64,000 bases of DNA from Clostridium beijerinckii (lineage in GTDB: Bacteria; Bacillota; Clostridia; Clostridiales; Clostridiaceae). Position 1 is the first letter of the stretch. Each line of letters opens with the position of its first letter. The notes below the pieces were generated by a model. That model made no database searches and was not told the DNA's origin. It worked only from the letters and a program-made list of their open reading frames with translations. The DNA is taken from positions 3,483,001 to 3,547,000 of the forward strand of contig NZ_CP144906.1 of assembly GCF_036699995.1 (NCBI RefSeq), read 5' to 3'. This document shows positions 55,149-64,000 of this stretch, piece by piece. The translations under genes and the position numbers were made by a program.

Positions 55149-55838
55149 CTACTCTATCGAAAATAACGCCGCTTTTTCTGCATGAATTAATGTTGTATCA
55201 AATAATGGTGTTTTGGTATCTCTTTGTTGAACTAACAAACCTATTTCTGTGCATCCCAATATTACTCCTTGTGCTCCTTTATTAGTTAACTTATCTATAA
55301 TATTTAAATAAACCTCTTTGGAATGTTTGGATATAATGCCTACACATAATTCATTGTAAATAATTTTATTTACAGTTTCTATATCTTCTTTATCTGGAAT
55401 CAATACTCTAATCCCATCTTCAATCAACTTGGATTTATAAAAATCTTGCTCCATAGTATACTTTGTCCCTAATAAAGCGATTTTTGTAATATTTTCTGCC
55501 TTTAATACTTGTGCTGTTACTTCTGCAATATGTAATATAGGAATGCTGATAGCTTCCTGAACTTTGTCAGCCACTTTATGCATAGTATTAGTACATATAA
55601 CTATAAAGTCCGCACCTGCTTTTTCTAAAGTAAGAGCTGCTTCTGATAAAATCTGTGCACTTGCTTCCCACTCTCCAGTTGATTGACATTTCTCTATTTC
55701 ATGAAAGTCAAGACTGTATAATAAGCATTTAGCAGAATGTAATCCCCCAAGTTTCTCTTTAATAACATTATTTAGAACTTGATAATATGTGACTGTGCTT
55801 TCCCAACTCATTCCTCCAATTAAACCAATTGTTTTCAT
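55149..55838 (-). CDS. Aspartate/glutamate racemase family protein
   Basis: 229 residues. Two catalytic cysteines as in cofactor-independent racemases: C82 in VICTNTMHK and C196 in ILGCTEIGLL. The N-terminus MKTIGLIGGMSWESTVTYYQ is the hallmark of the YgeA-type amino-acid racemases, distinct from MurI. It interconverts L- and D-aspartate or a broader set of amino acids in the cytoplasm. ATG follows GGGGCGATAAGTAAAA. It stands alone, convergent to the split membrane gene. Confidence 0.9.
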   Translation of the reverse strand: MKTIGLIGGMSWESTVTYYQVLNNVIKEKLGGLHSAKCLLYSLDFHEIEKCQSTGEWEASAQILSEAALTLEKAGADFIVICTNTMHKVADKVQEAISIPILHIAEVTAQVLKAENITKIALLGTKYTMEQDFYKSKLIEDGIRVLIPDKEDIETVNKIIYNELCVGIISKHSKEVYLNIIDKLTNKGAQGVILGCTEIGLLVQQRDTKTPLFDTTLIHAEKAALFSIE

Positions 55839-55968
55839 TTTTACTTATCGCCCCAATCTTTAATATATATTATTAAGCTACTTATATTCTAACAATATAA
55901 TACTATTGTAGCATAATATGCAATGGTTAATTTATTTAATTTTTGTTATTTGAATTTGAAACCTTATA

Positions 55969-56856
55969 TTAACTCTTCATCGTTTCTTTACTCAGATCTA
56001 TAAAAGCTCTTAATGCCCTTGAAACCCATTTATCCCTATGATATACCATTTGCGTAGCCAAATAAAAAGAATCTTCCCACCAATTAAGTTCTATTAATTC
56101 CTTTCGTTTCAGCTCCTCCTGAGCAGCAATCTTGGGAAGCAACGTTATTCCAAGTCCGCTCATTGTCAATTGTTTGATTGATTGGATACTGCCCATTTCC
56201 ATTATTGATTTCGGAGTTATCCCAGCATCATTGAGACTTTGTTCAAAAAGATTTCGGTAACCGCAGCCTTTTTCTGCAACAACTATGTTACAGTCAGCAA
56301 TATCTTCAGGATAAACATATTTCTTGAAAGTGAGTGGATGTCCTGGGGTTGCTAATAAAACTAAAGGTTCAGGAAATTCCAATTCTGTAATTAACTCAGA
56401 ATCATTGATTTTCTGACCAATGATAAAAGCAACATCAATCTGATTTTCTCTTATCAATGTTTTACATTTGTTATTGCCTTCCATTTTTAGAATAATTTCA
56501 ATCTCCGGATAACGCTCATGAAATTCCTTTAATATAGGAGGCAGCCTTACAGCACAAAGTGATTCATTAGCCCCTATTGTCAAAGTTCCCTTTACTACAT
56601 CTGATGTAATTAAAGTGCTTTTTGCTTCATCACAAAGTTTAATTATTTGCTTAGCATAAACATGAAACTTTTCCCCTTCTGAAGTCAAAGATATACTTTT
56701 CCCTAATCTTTCAAACAAATTAACACCTAATTCTTTTTCCAACAGTTGTATCTGAGCAGTGATAGCAGATTGCGAATATCCTAGCTCAAATGCTGCTTTG
56801 GTAAAATTACTCAGTTTAGCTACGGTAATAAATGCATTTAATTGACGAAATTCCAT
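55969..56856 (-). CDS. LysR family regulator
   Basis: 295 residues from ATG 56854-56856, after GGGGGATATAGA (the frame extends five codons up). Winged helix-turn-helix at residues 3-60 (NAFITVAKLSNFTKAAFELG, YSQSAITAQIQLLEKELGVN). The effector domain follows at 90-290. It is divergent from the LysE-type exporter gene 130 bases away, the classical LysR/target layout, so it probably activates that exporter in response to its substrate. Confidence 0.88.
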   Translation of the reverse strand: MEFRQLNAFITVAKLSNFTKAAFELGYSQSAITAQIQLLEKELGVNLFERLGKSISLTSEGEKFHVYAKQIIKLCDEAKSTLITSDVVKGTLTIGANESLCAVRLPPILKEFHERYPEIEIILKMEGNNKCKTLIRENQIDVAFIIGQKINDSELITELEFPEPLVLLATPGHPLTFKKYVYPEDIADCNIVVAEKGCGYRNLFEQSLNDAGITPKSIMEMGSIQSIKQLTMSGLGITLLPKIAAQEELKRKELIELNWWEDSFYLATQMVYHRDKWVSRALRAFIDLSKETMKS

Positions 56857-56986
56857 TTCTATATCCCCCAAAAATCAATCATTTATTTTGATTGTTACAA
56901 TTTAAACTATTGATTTCACTAATTATTAGTAGCATGATATCATATTGTTACTATCTTTTCAAATTTAATCATTAAGGAGGTAAGCT

Positions 56987-57601
56987 ATGTTCAATTTATC
57001 TGCACTTTTATCTTATGTTCTTGTTTCAACTTTTACGCCTGGTCCAAATAATATTATGTCTATGACAAATGGTACTAACTTTGGATATAAAAAAACATTT
57101 AAATTTGTTCTAGGTGCTACAACTGGTATGGCTTTGATTATGTTATTGTGTGGTTATCTTAACCTATTTTTATTTAAACTTCTTCCCAACATAAAGTTGT
57201 CTATGGAAGTATTTAGTTCGGCATACATAATATATTTAGCTATCAAGATACTCAAAAGTAATTCTAACCCAAATGCAATTAATGATTACAGCATCAACAC
57301 ATTTAAATCTGGAATGCTTATGCAATTCATGAATCCTAAAACAATACTTTATGGTATAACGGTAACTTCAATTTTTATAATCCCCTACTATAAATCGAGC
57401 ATAATATTATGCTTATTTGCTATATTCCTCTCATTAGTAGGATTTATATCGATGTCCTGCTGGACTCTTTTTGGTGCATTATTTCAAAAAATTCTTAGCC
57501 GTCATAGAAAGTTATTTAATATTGTTATGGCATCTCTCCTAATATATTGTGCATTATCAGTTCCCGATTTTAAACTTCTAATTCATTTATCTGATGTCTA
57601 G
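56987..57601 (+). CDS. LysE family amino-acid exporter
   Basis: 204 residues, ATG after AAGGAGGTAAGCT. Five to six hydrophobic helices and the LysE/RhtB signature FTPGPNN at residues 16-22. Family members export basic or neutral amino acids through the cytoplasmic membrane. Divergent from a LysR gene. Its stop TAG lies inside the 19-nt motif shared with 1672-1690, and a decayed aminotransferase end follows at once. Confidence 0.85.
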   Translation: MFNLSALLSYVLVSTFTPGPNNIMSMTNGTNFGYKKTFKFVLGATTGMALIMLLCGYLNLFLFKLLPNIKLSMEVFSSAYIIYLAIKILKSNSNPNAINDYSINTFKSGMLMQFMNPKTILYGITVTSIFIIPYYKSSIILCLFAIFLSLVGFISMSCWTLFGALFQKILSRHRKLFNIVMASLLIYCALSVPDFKLLIHLSDV

Positions 57602-57616
57602 ACGGGGTACCCCTTT
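57598..57616. repeat. 19-nt GC-rich motif, copy 2 (inverted copy 1672-1690)
   Basis: TCTAGACGGGGTACCCCTT at the junction of the LysE stop codon and the aminotransferase remnant; 18 of 19 bases equal to the reverse complement of 1672-1690. Confidence 0.4.
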
Positions 57617-57772
57617 GAATTATTAAAATGTGCATTGAAAAATGGTATAGCTTTTATTTCAGGCGAAGCATTTTTCCCAAATGGTGGTCATAAAAATACC
57701 TTACGCCTGAACTACACAAATATTAATGAAGAGAAAATAAGAGAAGGAATTATGATTCACTGTATCCATTAA
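57614..57772 (+). pseudogene. C-terminal remnant of a PLP-dependent aminotransferase
   Basis: A 52-codon frame without start reads FELLKCALKNGIAFISGEAF, FPNGGHKNTLRLNYTN and INEEKIREGI to TAA. The pattern G-x-F-F-P-N-G-G-x-x-N-x-L-R-L-N-F/Y is the C-terminus of class I aminotransferases and MocR-type proteins. The first 350 residues are gone, with the break at the GC-rich motif. Confidence 0.75.
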
Positions 57773-57871
57773 TAAGTGATACTCCATTTTCCTTACTCTC
57801 TTATTATATTTAGGCACAATCAAATAAATAACAAGTCCATTCGCCAGTGTCTTTTTTATTGACAAAGTAAA

Positions 57872-58591
57872 CTATACTAAATTTTTATAGTCAGCTAGCT
57901 TACCTTCAAAATTGATAACTTGACCATTGTGATTTTTTTCATCCAAAGCTAAACCTACAATCCATTCTGCAGCTTCTTCAGGCATTTTTACACCCTTTCC
58001 TGTTGTATGATTATTCAAATCAGTTGAAACGGCACCGGGCATCACTGCAAATATCTGTACCGGAAGAGCACTCTCATCAATGCTAATTCCCCAAGACTTT
58101 GTCATTATATTAAGTGGTGCTTTTCCAGTTAGGTATGCAAAAGGGTTCATATTAGGAAATGGCATTGGTTCAATTGGAATTGAAACATTGACTATTTTGC
58201 CATGGTTCTCTATAAGAATGGGTAATAATCCTTTCGACAGCTCAAATGGACCAAGAAAATCTACTGTATAAGTTTCTAAAAGCTCTTCTTTTGTAAATTC
58301 CCAGCTAGGGCGTTTAATAAGTGGTCCAGATATGCCTGCATTATTAACCAATAAATTAAGCTTTTTATATTCATTTGAAACTCGCTGTACTGCCTCTTTT
58401 ATACTTTCACTATTTGAATAATCTATTTTTATTAAATCAACAGGACCATACTTAGCAAGTTCTGTTATTGCATTCTTGCCACGGCCTTCATCTCGAGCAC
58501 CAACTAAAACGTGATATCCTTCTTTTAATAATTTTTTAGAAATTTCAAAACCTATTCCTTTGTTGGCACCAGTAACTAATGCTGTTTTCAT
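57872..58591 (-). CDS. Short-chain dehydrogenase/reductase
   Basis: 239 residues from ATG 58589-58591 (GGAGATGCTTACT before it; the ATG nine bases earlier is too close to the site). Rossmann motif TGANKGIG at 8-15, NNAG in LLVNNAG near 83-86, catalytic S137, Y153 and K157 (YLTGK). GARDEGRG at the second strand suggests NADP(H). Substrate unknown; it resembles carbonyl-reductase-like SDRs. Divergent from a LysR gene that probably controls it. Confidence 0.88.
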   Translation of the reverse strand: MKTALVTGANKGIGFEISKKLLKEGYHVLVGARDEGRGKNAITELAKYGPVDLIKIDYSNSESIKEAVQRVSNEYKKLNLLVNNAGISGPLIKRPSWEFTKEELLETYTVDFLGPFELSKGLLPILIENHGKIVNVSIPIEPMPFPNMNPFAYLTGKAPLNIMTKSWGISIDESALPVQIFAVMPGAVSTDLNNHTTGKGVKMPEEAAEWIVGLALDEKNHNGQVINFEGKLADYKNLV

Positions 58592-58725
58592 AGTAAGCAT
58601 CTCCTTTTTTTAACTTGTGTTTCTTTAGTATGGTTCTAATATTAATGTATAATCGCTTGATTCGGAAGTTCAAATAGGTTAGCATGGTATTAACTAAAAG
58701 TTTATGCAAAAAGGAGATTCTTTAA

Positions 58726-59619
58726 ATGAATGAACAATTGAATGCTTTTATTCAGGTAGCAGAGTCTGGTAGCTTTTCCAAGGCTGCTGAAAAACTATTT
58801 GTTTCCCCAACGGCTGTGATGAAACAGATTAATTCCCTTGAGAAGAAAGTGGGTGTACCTCTTTTCATCCGCACAAACCATGGTGTTGAACTGACTGATG
58901 CAGGAAAATCCTTCAATAAGGATGCGGAATTTATTTTGCAGTATTTTCAAGAAGCACTACTGCGTACACGTAATACAACGCATGTAGATAAGCATATTAT
59001 TCGGGTTGGGACCTCTATACTTAATCCCTGTAAGGTTTTACTGGATCTTTGGAATGAAATCAGTAATCAACATCCCCAGTTCGAAATAAAAATCGTCCCT
59101 TTTGAGGATGATGCATATACATTACCAAACACTTATCGTAACATTGGCAAACATTTTGATTTCATAGTAGGACCATTCCTAACAGAAAATTGGAATGATT
59201 ATTCTCATACACTTAAGCTAGGAACTTACCGTTTTTGCTTTGCTGTATCTCGCAAACATCGGCTTGCTTCTAAGAAAAAACTTTCTATAACAGATTTGTA
59301 TGGAGAAAAGTTGGTTGTAATGAAAGGTGGAACTAGTGCATCCATTGATGAAATCAGTGAATTTTTCATAAAGAACCATCCTGAAATTCATATTAAAAGT
59401 GTTCCTCGTCTTTATGATATTGATGTATTCAATCGCTGCGGGCAAAATAACCTTATCCTCTTAACATTAGATGCCTGGTCAGATATTCATCCCTCCTTAG
59501 TGACCATCCCTAGCGATTTGGATTTCACTATACCTTATGGCTTGTTCTACCCCTTAAATCCATCCAAGGATGTGATTGAGTTTTTAGAAATAATAAAAGA
59601 AATGCAAACTAATCATTAA
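58726..59619 (+). CDS. LysR family regulator
   Basis: 297 residues, ATG after AAAAAGGAGATTCTTTAA. Helix-turn-helix at 2-60 (NAFIQVAESGSFSKAAEKLF, VSPTAVMKQINSLEKKVGVP) and an effector domain from 90 on. It is divergent from the SDR gene with 134 bases between the starts, so the two share a control region. Confidence 0.88.
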   Translation: MNEQLNAFIQVAESGSFSKAAEKLFVSPTAVMKQINSLEKKVGVPLFIRTNHGVELTDAGKSFNKDAEFILQYFQEALLRTRNTTHVDKHIIRVGTSILNPCKVLLDLWNEISNQHPQFEIKIVPFEDDAYTLPNTYRNIGKHFDFIVGPFLTENWNDYSHTLKLGTYRFCFAVSRKHRLASKKKLSITDLYGEKLVVMKGGTSASIDEISEFFIKNHPEIHIKSVPRLYDIDVFNRCGQNNLILLTLDAWSDIHPSLVTIPSDLDFTIPYGLFYPLNPSKDVIEFLEIIKEMQTNH

Positions 59620-59703
59620 TTTTAAACAATACTGCCTTCTAATGTATTGCTGATAGTTCCGATATTTTAGTGTCTTAAAGCATTTTTTCTTAGCATAGTA
59701 ATC

Positions 59704-59925
59704 TTACATATTTTTTACAATAGAAAAAGCCTTAATCACTGTTTTACTGGTAATTAAGGCTTCTTGTCCAATCACATAATCTTTTAAATTTTGTGGTGTT
59801 AGTTCTACTTGAATTATTAGCGAGATAGCAAAATCATTACTACAAATTATCAAGGGATTTGTATAAGTTCCCCCATTACTACATACCATCTTATCAACAT
59901 ATTCAGCAATAACACCTGAGAATCA
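59704..59925 (-). pseudogene. Fragment of an unknown protein
   Basis: A reverse frame reads FSGVIAEYVDKMVCSNGGTY, TNPLIICSNDFAISLIIQVE and EALITSKTVIKAFSIVKNM to its stop, with a TGA directly before it and no ribosome-binding site in front of the internal ATG. Codon use looks coding, so this is probably the C-terminal end of a lost gene. It contains the hairpin 59727-59762 (AAGCCTTAAT / ATTAAGGCTT), which may instead be the terminator of the LysR gene. Confidence 0.35.
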
Positions 59926-60230
59926 ATGTAATTCTTATACTTTTTTTCTTCAAGTTCTTTCTCTTTTTCTACGACTATGATATCCCCTCACCCATCTTCA
60001 TATTTATTTCTGTATCGCCCATATTTATTGTCTAGTTTCTGTAATATATCTTGAATAATTTCTTGAAGCTCCTTGAAAATAAAAATGCTCTTACCATATT
60101 TCTAAGGTAAGAGTTTTCAATAGAATAATATATACATTTTCTATCATTTCAAAGAAAATCCCGTTATTTATGATACGGTTCACCGTAACGGACATAAAGG
60201 AGACTTTTCTATATTGCATATGTGCATAAT
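59926..60230. other. Intergenic with terminator and a short coding-like scrap
   Basis: A reverse stretch near 59985-60080 reads ELQEIIQDILQKLDNKYGRY and stops; too short to place. The hairpin at 60083-60117 is the likely terminator for the reverse genes upstream. Confidence 0.35.
60083..60117 (-). terminator. Hairpin terminator of the amidohydrolase/NTF2-like unit
   Basis: AAAAxGCTCTTACC pairs with GGTAAGAGxTTTT, 8 bp perfect core, with A and T runs on the two sides. Confidence 0.55.
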
Positions 60231-60842
60231 TTACATTTTAGTGCTTGAGTTAACCAACCAATTTTCAACTCTTGCAAGTAGTGCTTCTCTTAACTCTGGT
60301 CTATCATCTCCTGCAAGATCTTGATCTATTTCATATCCATCACTGCCAATTACTTTAGATAAATTTGCATAACTGTCACGAGAGTTAGGATTAGGTTTCA
60401 TATCTTCAGGTGAAGCAGGGATTAAGCAATCTTTCTCATAGATTGCTTCCATTGAAGCAATCTTCCAGTGTGAGTCTTCTTTTACTATTGTATATACAAG
60501 CCTAACATATGAAGTAAGGTCCATTTTAACACCATTTATTTCTTTCCTTGTCTGTATAGAGGCCATGCATACCGCTGCTGCCTTTCCATCATTTAACCAC
60601 ACCAAAGTATTATTAAGTTTGTGAGGAGCTACAGTCTTCATCTTACTAGATGCATTAACAAAACCATGTCCATCTCCTTTATACCATGAAACAGTGACGG
60701 TGGAATCCTTAGTATAACATTCGTGCATTTGATCCCAAAGAGCATTGTCACGGCAGAATCTTTCAAACTCAATTAATTCCCTTACTGCAAATTTGTCTAA
60801 CATTACATTTACTGTAGAAGTTTCTAACTTCTCAAATAACAT
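60231..60842 (-). CDS. NTF2/SnoaL-like protein
   Basis: 203 residues from ATG 60840-60842 behind GAGGGAACTGAT (the frame is open 11 codons further up). Residues 10-145 have the SnoaL-like nuclear-transport-factor-2 fold: helix RELIEFERFCRDNALWDQMH, then YTKDSTVTVSWYKGDGHGF and the strands LVYTIVKEDSHWKIASMEAI. Such domains act as isomerases, dehydratases or ring-hydroxylase partners. The gene starts 43 bases after the amidohydrolase stop and is cotranscribed with it, so both may act on one substrate. Confidence 0.75.
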   Translation of the reverse strand: MLFEKLETSTVNVMLDKFAVRELIEFERFCRDNALWDQMHECYTKDSTVTVSWYKGDGHGFVNASSKMKTVAPHKLNNTLVWLNDGKAAAVCMASIQTRKEINGVKMDLTSYVRLVYTIVKEDSHWKIASMEAIYEKDCLIPASPEDMKPNPNSRDSYANLSKVIGSDGYEIDQDLAGDDRPELREALLARVENWLVNSSTKM

Positions 60843-60885
60843 ATCAGTTCCCTCATTTCTTATAATAATTATCATCTATAAAGGA

Positions 60886-61980
60886 TTATTTAATAATCTC
60901 TTCTCCACCAATCCAAACCTGTTTAATGTTTTTTATGTCATTAATATTTACAGTCGGATCACCTTCTATCAAAAGAAGATCTGCTCTATAGCCAGTCTTA
61001 ATAATTCCTCTATCATTCATGCCAAAATACTTTGCTGGCATACTTGTTGCACTTTGTAATGCTTGAATAGGAGTAAAACCAGCATCAACCATTAGTCCAA
61101 GTTCATTAATAAGTGAAACCCCATAGGGTGCAGAATATGGAGTTGTTGGGTCGTCAGTGTTAGAATCACTTCCAGCTATAATTGTCACATCAGCTTTATA
61201 AATTCTTGCAACTGCTTCCTTAACATAATCATAATTCAATGGCGCGTTGGGATTAAACTTTTTAATTGATTCAACAATTCCTTTCATTGTTACCATAGTA
61301 GGAACTGACACAGTGCCGTTTTTTTTCATCAACTGAATAACCTCTTCTGTTAAAGGTTCAGCAAAGGGAATATGTGTTACCACATCCACTCCTCCTTCTA
61401 TTGCAGCTTTAAAAGCATTAGAAGAAGTTACATGTGCAATGACTTTTTTATCATAAATGTGAGCCTTTGCCACAATGGCAGTAAGAATTTCCGGTGGAAA
61501 TAATGTATCTTTAACACTTACACCTTGGCCTTCTATAATAACTTTAATGTAATCTGCACCATATGATATCTGTTCGTTAACAAAACGCTCCGCATCATCT
61601 GCACTTGTTACAAAAGCAGAATCAGGGTAATTCATTTTAGCTGGGACTTGGCTTCCTTGAGCGAAACCTGGACTATAACTGCTTCTTATATCAGGTAAAC
61701 CAGGTAAGTTTTTCAGTCTATGAACTACTTCCGGCGAACGTGTCCCCATATCCATCATAGTTGTAACACCATATCTTGAGGCTTCCTCTAGGTTCTTAAT
61801 TTGATATAAATGAATGTGGGCATCTATGAGCCCTGGAAGCAAAGTGCATCCATTTCCATCAATTTCAATATCTCCATCTGTTTTATCAGTAATATATCCG
61901 TTTTCGATTACCACTTTATCCTCATCTATACACTCAATACCATTGAAAATTTTTATATTTTTTATTAGAGTAGTAGACAT
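60886..61980 (-). CDS. Metal-dependent amidohydrolase (imidazolonepropionase-like)
   Basis: 364 residues, ATG after AGGAGGTACTAAAA. Metal ligands are all visible: H55 and H57 in DAHIH, K146 (carboxylated Lys position, YIKVIIEG), H183 in IAHVTSSN, H203 in VTHIPF and D272 in AGSDSN. The C-terminal GYRADLLLIEGDP is typical of the family. It hydrolyses a C-N bond in a cyclic or peptide-like substrate (prolidase- or imidazolonase-type); the substrate is unknown. No signal peptide, so cytoplasmic. First gene of a two-gene unit, divergent from a PucR-type regulator. Confidence 0.88.
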   Translation of the reverse strand: MSTTLIKNIKIFNGIECIDEDKVVIENGYITDKTDGDIEIDGNGCTLLPGLIDAHIHLYQIKNLEEASRYGVTTMMDMGTRSPEVVHRLKNLPGLPDIRSSYSPGFAQGSQVPAKMNYPDSAFVTSADDAERFVNEQISYGADYIKVIIEGQGVSVKDTLFPPEILTAIVAKAHIYDKKVIAHVTSSNAFKAAIEGGVDVVTHIPFAEPLTEEVIQLMKKNGTVSVPTMVTMKGIVESIKKFNPNAPLNYDYVKEAVARIYKADVTIIAGSDSNTDDPTTPYSAPYGVSLINELGLMVDAGFTPIQALQSATSMPAKYFGMNDRGIIKTGYRADLLLIEGDPTVNINDIKNIKQVWIGGEEIIK

Positions 61981-62255
61981 TTTTAGTACCTCCTATAAAA
62001 TAGCAATATTTTTAAGGCTAACACTATTAAATTTAACCTTTTTATTAATACTGGATAATCACCTGCAGTATAATTTTCAGTATTTTTCATTAACTCATTA
62101 TGCTCAAGCACAATACACTTCAGATAGCTGTCTTGCCTTACATTTCTGATTATAATATAATGTAAGAGCCCATACAATGTACTCAAATTTGAATTTTATC
62201 TCGTATTAAAGCTATAAATTGTGCTAAAGCACAATTAAAATATTAGGAGGTTTCC

Positions 62256-63488
62256 ATGAAAAAAAACTTCGATATAAATGATCTAAACGAAATAGATATA
62301 AAGCTTGCACTTTACATGCAAGATCTTTTTGATGGATTTTGTTCTAACAAAGGACTTCAATATCTTATAGATAAGGCAAGGGAAAAGTTTGCAAGACCAT
62401 TGATATTAATTGATACAAGCGGAAAGCTCTTGGCAGGTTCTTATGATGCAGAAAATGTTTTTCAATTTGTTCAAGGTGAAAATAAAAATCTTTACCTAAC
62501 AGAAGACACTTTATCACAAATATGTTCAGATAAAACAGATGATAATATCGAAAAAGAGAACACTTCAAAACGAAACCTAATATCTTCTATAAAAATTGAC
62601 ACCATAGAGATTGGTAAATTTGTTGTTTACGAAAACAGCATTCCCTTTCAAGATATTGATTTCATGCTAATAGACAAAGTTAGCCCACTTATATGTGCTC
62701 AATTACAAAAGAACATTCTTTTAAATTTGGATAACAATAATCTCCCAAATTACTTATTAGCTGACCTTATAGAAGGAAAGCAGATTGATGAGTCTATTAT
62801 AAAAAATAAACAACACTATTTGAAATGGGCTAGGACAGAACATCTTTACATTATGGTTATTGGAAGTAACAGACAAGAAACTTTTGACAGTCAGATTTCT
62901 GCCATTTTTAGAACCTTGAAATCTTATATTCCTGTTGGACAGTGTATTGTTCACGCTCCTGGAATTGTAGCTTTTCTTGATCAATTGTTATTTGATAAAC
63001 TTTTTAACTCTCAAAATAGCGAATTTAATGACTTCTTGAGCAAAAATAATCTATATGCTGGAATCAGCCAAAAATACACTCTTTTGAGTGGTTCAAAAAA
63101 ACACTATTTGAATGCTGTTAAAGCAATGGAGATAGGATTAAAAAGAAACATGCATTGCTCTTTTTTTGAAGATTGTACCTTGCATATTATCTATGAATTG
63201 ATTTCAAATAAATATGATCAGATGGATTTTTGCCATCCGGCTGTCGCAATGCTTATGCTTTATGATAAAGAGAATGGAACAGATTTTCTAGAAACATTGA
63301 AGCAGTATATCTTTTATTCTTCTTCTCCAGGAGAAGCTGCAAAAATATTAAATATTCATCGAAATACTTTATTCTACCGTATCAACAAAATAAAAGATAT
63401 GACTGGTATAAGCTTAGAACATGGTGACGAAATATGCAAAATTTTTTTATCTATTAGACTATTAGAGATAAAAGTAGAAACACCCTGA
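62256..63488 (+). CDS. PucR/CdaR-type transcriptional regulator
   Basis: 410 residues, ATG after AGGAGGTTTCC. The C-terminus is the PucR helix-turn-helix (SSPGEAAKILNIHRNTLFYR, INKIKDMTGISLEHGDE). The N-terminal part (LQYLIDKAREKFARPLILID) looks like a GAF/V4R-like sensor, the middle like the GGDEF-related PucR linker. Relatives control purine, amino-acid or sugar-acid use. It is divergent from the amidohydrolase unit with 275 bases between, so regulation of that unit is likely. Confidence 0.82.
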   Translation: MKKNFDINDLNEIDIKLALYMQDLFDGFCSNKGLQYLIDKAREKFARPLILIDTSGKLLAGSYDAENVFQFVQGENKNLYLTEDTLSQICSDKTDDNIEKENTSKRNLISSIKIDTIEIGKFVVYENSIPFQDIDFMLIDKVSPLICAQLQKNILLNLDNNNLPNYLLADLIEGKQIDESIIKNKQHYLKWARTEHLYIMVIGSNRQETFDSQISAIFRTLKSYIPVGQCIVHAPGIVAFLDQLLFDKLFNSQNSEFNDFLSKNNLYAGISQKYTLLSGSKKHYLNAVKAMEIGLKRNMHCSFFEDCTLHIIYELISNKYDQMDFCHPAVAMLMLYDKENGTDFLETLKQYIFYSSSPGEAAKILNIHRNTLFYRINKIKDMTGISLEHGDEICKIFLSIRLLEIKVETP

Positions 63489-63514
63489 TCATAATATTGA
63501 AGATATAATCAAAG

Positions 63515-63551
63515 AAAAAAGTGCTCCATCCAGCAAAGATTAGCACTTTTC
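63515..63551 (+). terminator. Hairpin terminator of the PucR-type gene
   Basis: AAAAGTGCT pairs with AGCACTTTT, 28 bases after the stop at 63488. Confidence 0.65.
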
Positions 63552-63578
63552 CTAAGACTTATTATTTATAACATAGAT

Positions 63579-63632
63579 CTAATCCGATATTGTTCCAACA
63601 TACTCTAATGAAACAATATCGGAATCAGATTA
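63579..63632. terminator. Long hairpin in front of the metG end
   Basis: TAATCCGATATTGTT pairs with AACAATATCGGAATCAGATTA (one bulge). It lies 39 bases after the metG stop on the reverse strand and is probably its terminator. Confidence 0.55.
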
Positions 63633-63670
63633 ATTATAACATAAATTTCAAAAAGTACATCATTATTCCA

Positions 63671-64000
63671 TCAATATTGATATTCCATTTTCTTAAAGAA
63701 ATCTACCTTAGGTTCAAGAAATTTAAACTTATGGTTATCAGCATCTTCAAAATAAGAAGTAATAGGTTCAAATATTTTATCCCAATTCCATAGTTCATCA
63801 TCTATATTTAGATAATCTTTAAACATTTCACATCCTTCTGGTGCTATAGGGTGTATTAGTATTGCTATAACTTTACAAGCGTAAAAACAATCTGCTATTA
63901 CGTTTCTTTTTAATTCCTCATTTTTAATATTACTAGCCCAATGTTTATTTACTTCCCTTATATAATCGTCAAGAACATATGCTATTCTATGAAAATCTTG
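63671..64000 (-). CDS. metG: Methionyl-tRNA synthetase, C-terminal part (runs off the right edge)
   Basis: The reverse strand is open from the edge to TGA 63671-63673, 109 codons: QDFHRIAYVLDDYIREVNKH ... IADCFYACKVIAILIHPIAP EGC (split here), then MFKDYLNIDDELWNWDKIFE. This is the helical anticodon-binding domain of class I aminoacyl-tRNA synthetases, with the HPIAPE/MetRS-type pattern. The catalytic half is outside. It ends without the extra C-terminal dimerisation domain found in longer MetRS. A core gene, the only sure one in the window. Confidence 0.8.
   Translation of the reverse strand, partial: QDFHRIAYVLDDYIREVNKHWASNIKNEELKRNVIADCFYACKVIAILIHPIAPEGCEMFKDYLNIDDELWNWDKIFEPITSYFEDADNHKFKFLEPKVDFFKKMEYQY

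Noticed and set aside
61983..62255. Possible small reverse gene between the amidohydrolase and PucR-type genes
   Set aside because: No ribosome-binding site, odd composition, and the space is needed for two divergent promoters.

Overview
The window reads as a very AT-rich clostridial chromosome (Clostridium sensu stricto, probably the solventogenic C. beijerinckii / C. saccharoperbutylacetonicum neighbourhood). The evidence is codon use, strong GGAGG ribosome-binding sites, a family of secreted proteins with clostridial cell-wall-binding (choline-binding type) repeats, an agr-type peptide locus and clostridial-style IS elements. Species is an inference. No tRNA or rRNA gene was seen. Only the right edge (metG C-terminus) looks like a core gene; almost everything else is accessory.

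Region 1 (1-10 kb): two paralogous proteins of unknown function, three small or unknown genes on the + strand, an MmeI-like single-chain restriction-modification enzyme, a WYL regulator and a NERD-domain helicase. Decayed fragments lie between them, including a piece that resembles a type I HsdR subunit.

Region 2 (10-27 kb): the most unusual part. Six genes packed within 0-15 nt of each other encode three different dynamin-like GTPases, an unknown 330-residue protein, a membrane-anchored protein with nineteen 13-residue repeats, and a small coiled-coil protein. A secreted cell-wall-binding protein follows. Two paralogous WYL regulators and a GGDEF protein lie upstream. A GACA-N5-TGTC inverted repeat sits in front of the dynamin operon, the cell-wall-binding gene, the GGDEF gene and its decayed duplicate, so these may form one regulon. 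I infer a membrane-stress or phage-defence system.

Region 3 (27-33 kb): a three-gene McrBC-like system (coiled-coil protein, AAA+ McrB-like motor, DUF2357/PD-(D/E)XK McrC-like nuclease), then a small sigma-70-family factor. Together with regions 1 and 2 this makes a defence island.

Region 4 (33-48 kb): MATE transporter with an AraC regulator; a YvrJ-like small protein with a large hairpin; five secreted cell-wall-binding-repeat proteins next to an ECF sigma factor fused to a membrane segment and exported domain; a PAS histidine kinase; and an agr locus (agrB, a 155-residue membrane protein, agrD).

Region 5 (48-55 kb): an intact IS701-like element with target duplication, a TetR regulator, a TnpB remnant, and an IS21-family element that splits a carotenoid-biosynthesis-like membrane gene. 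Removing the IS and one TTACA copy restores the reading frame exactly.

Region 6 (55-64 kb): ordinary metabolism and regulation: Asp/Glu racemase, LysR/LysE pair, SDR with divergent LysR, NTF2-like protein with amidohydrolase, a PucR-type regulator, and the metG end. Four copies of a short MITE-like repeat and three copies of a YvrJ/hairpin cassette are dispersed through the window; one MITE has inserted into one YvrJ copy.
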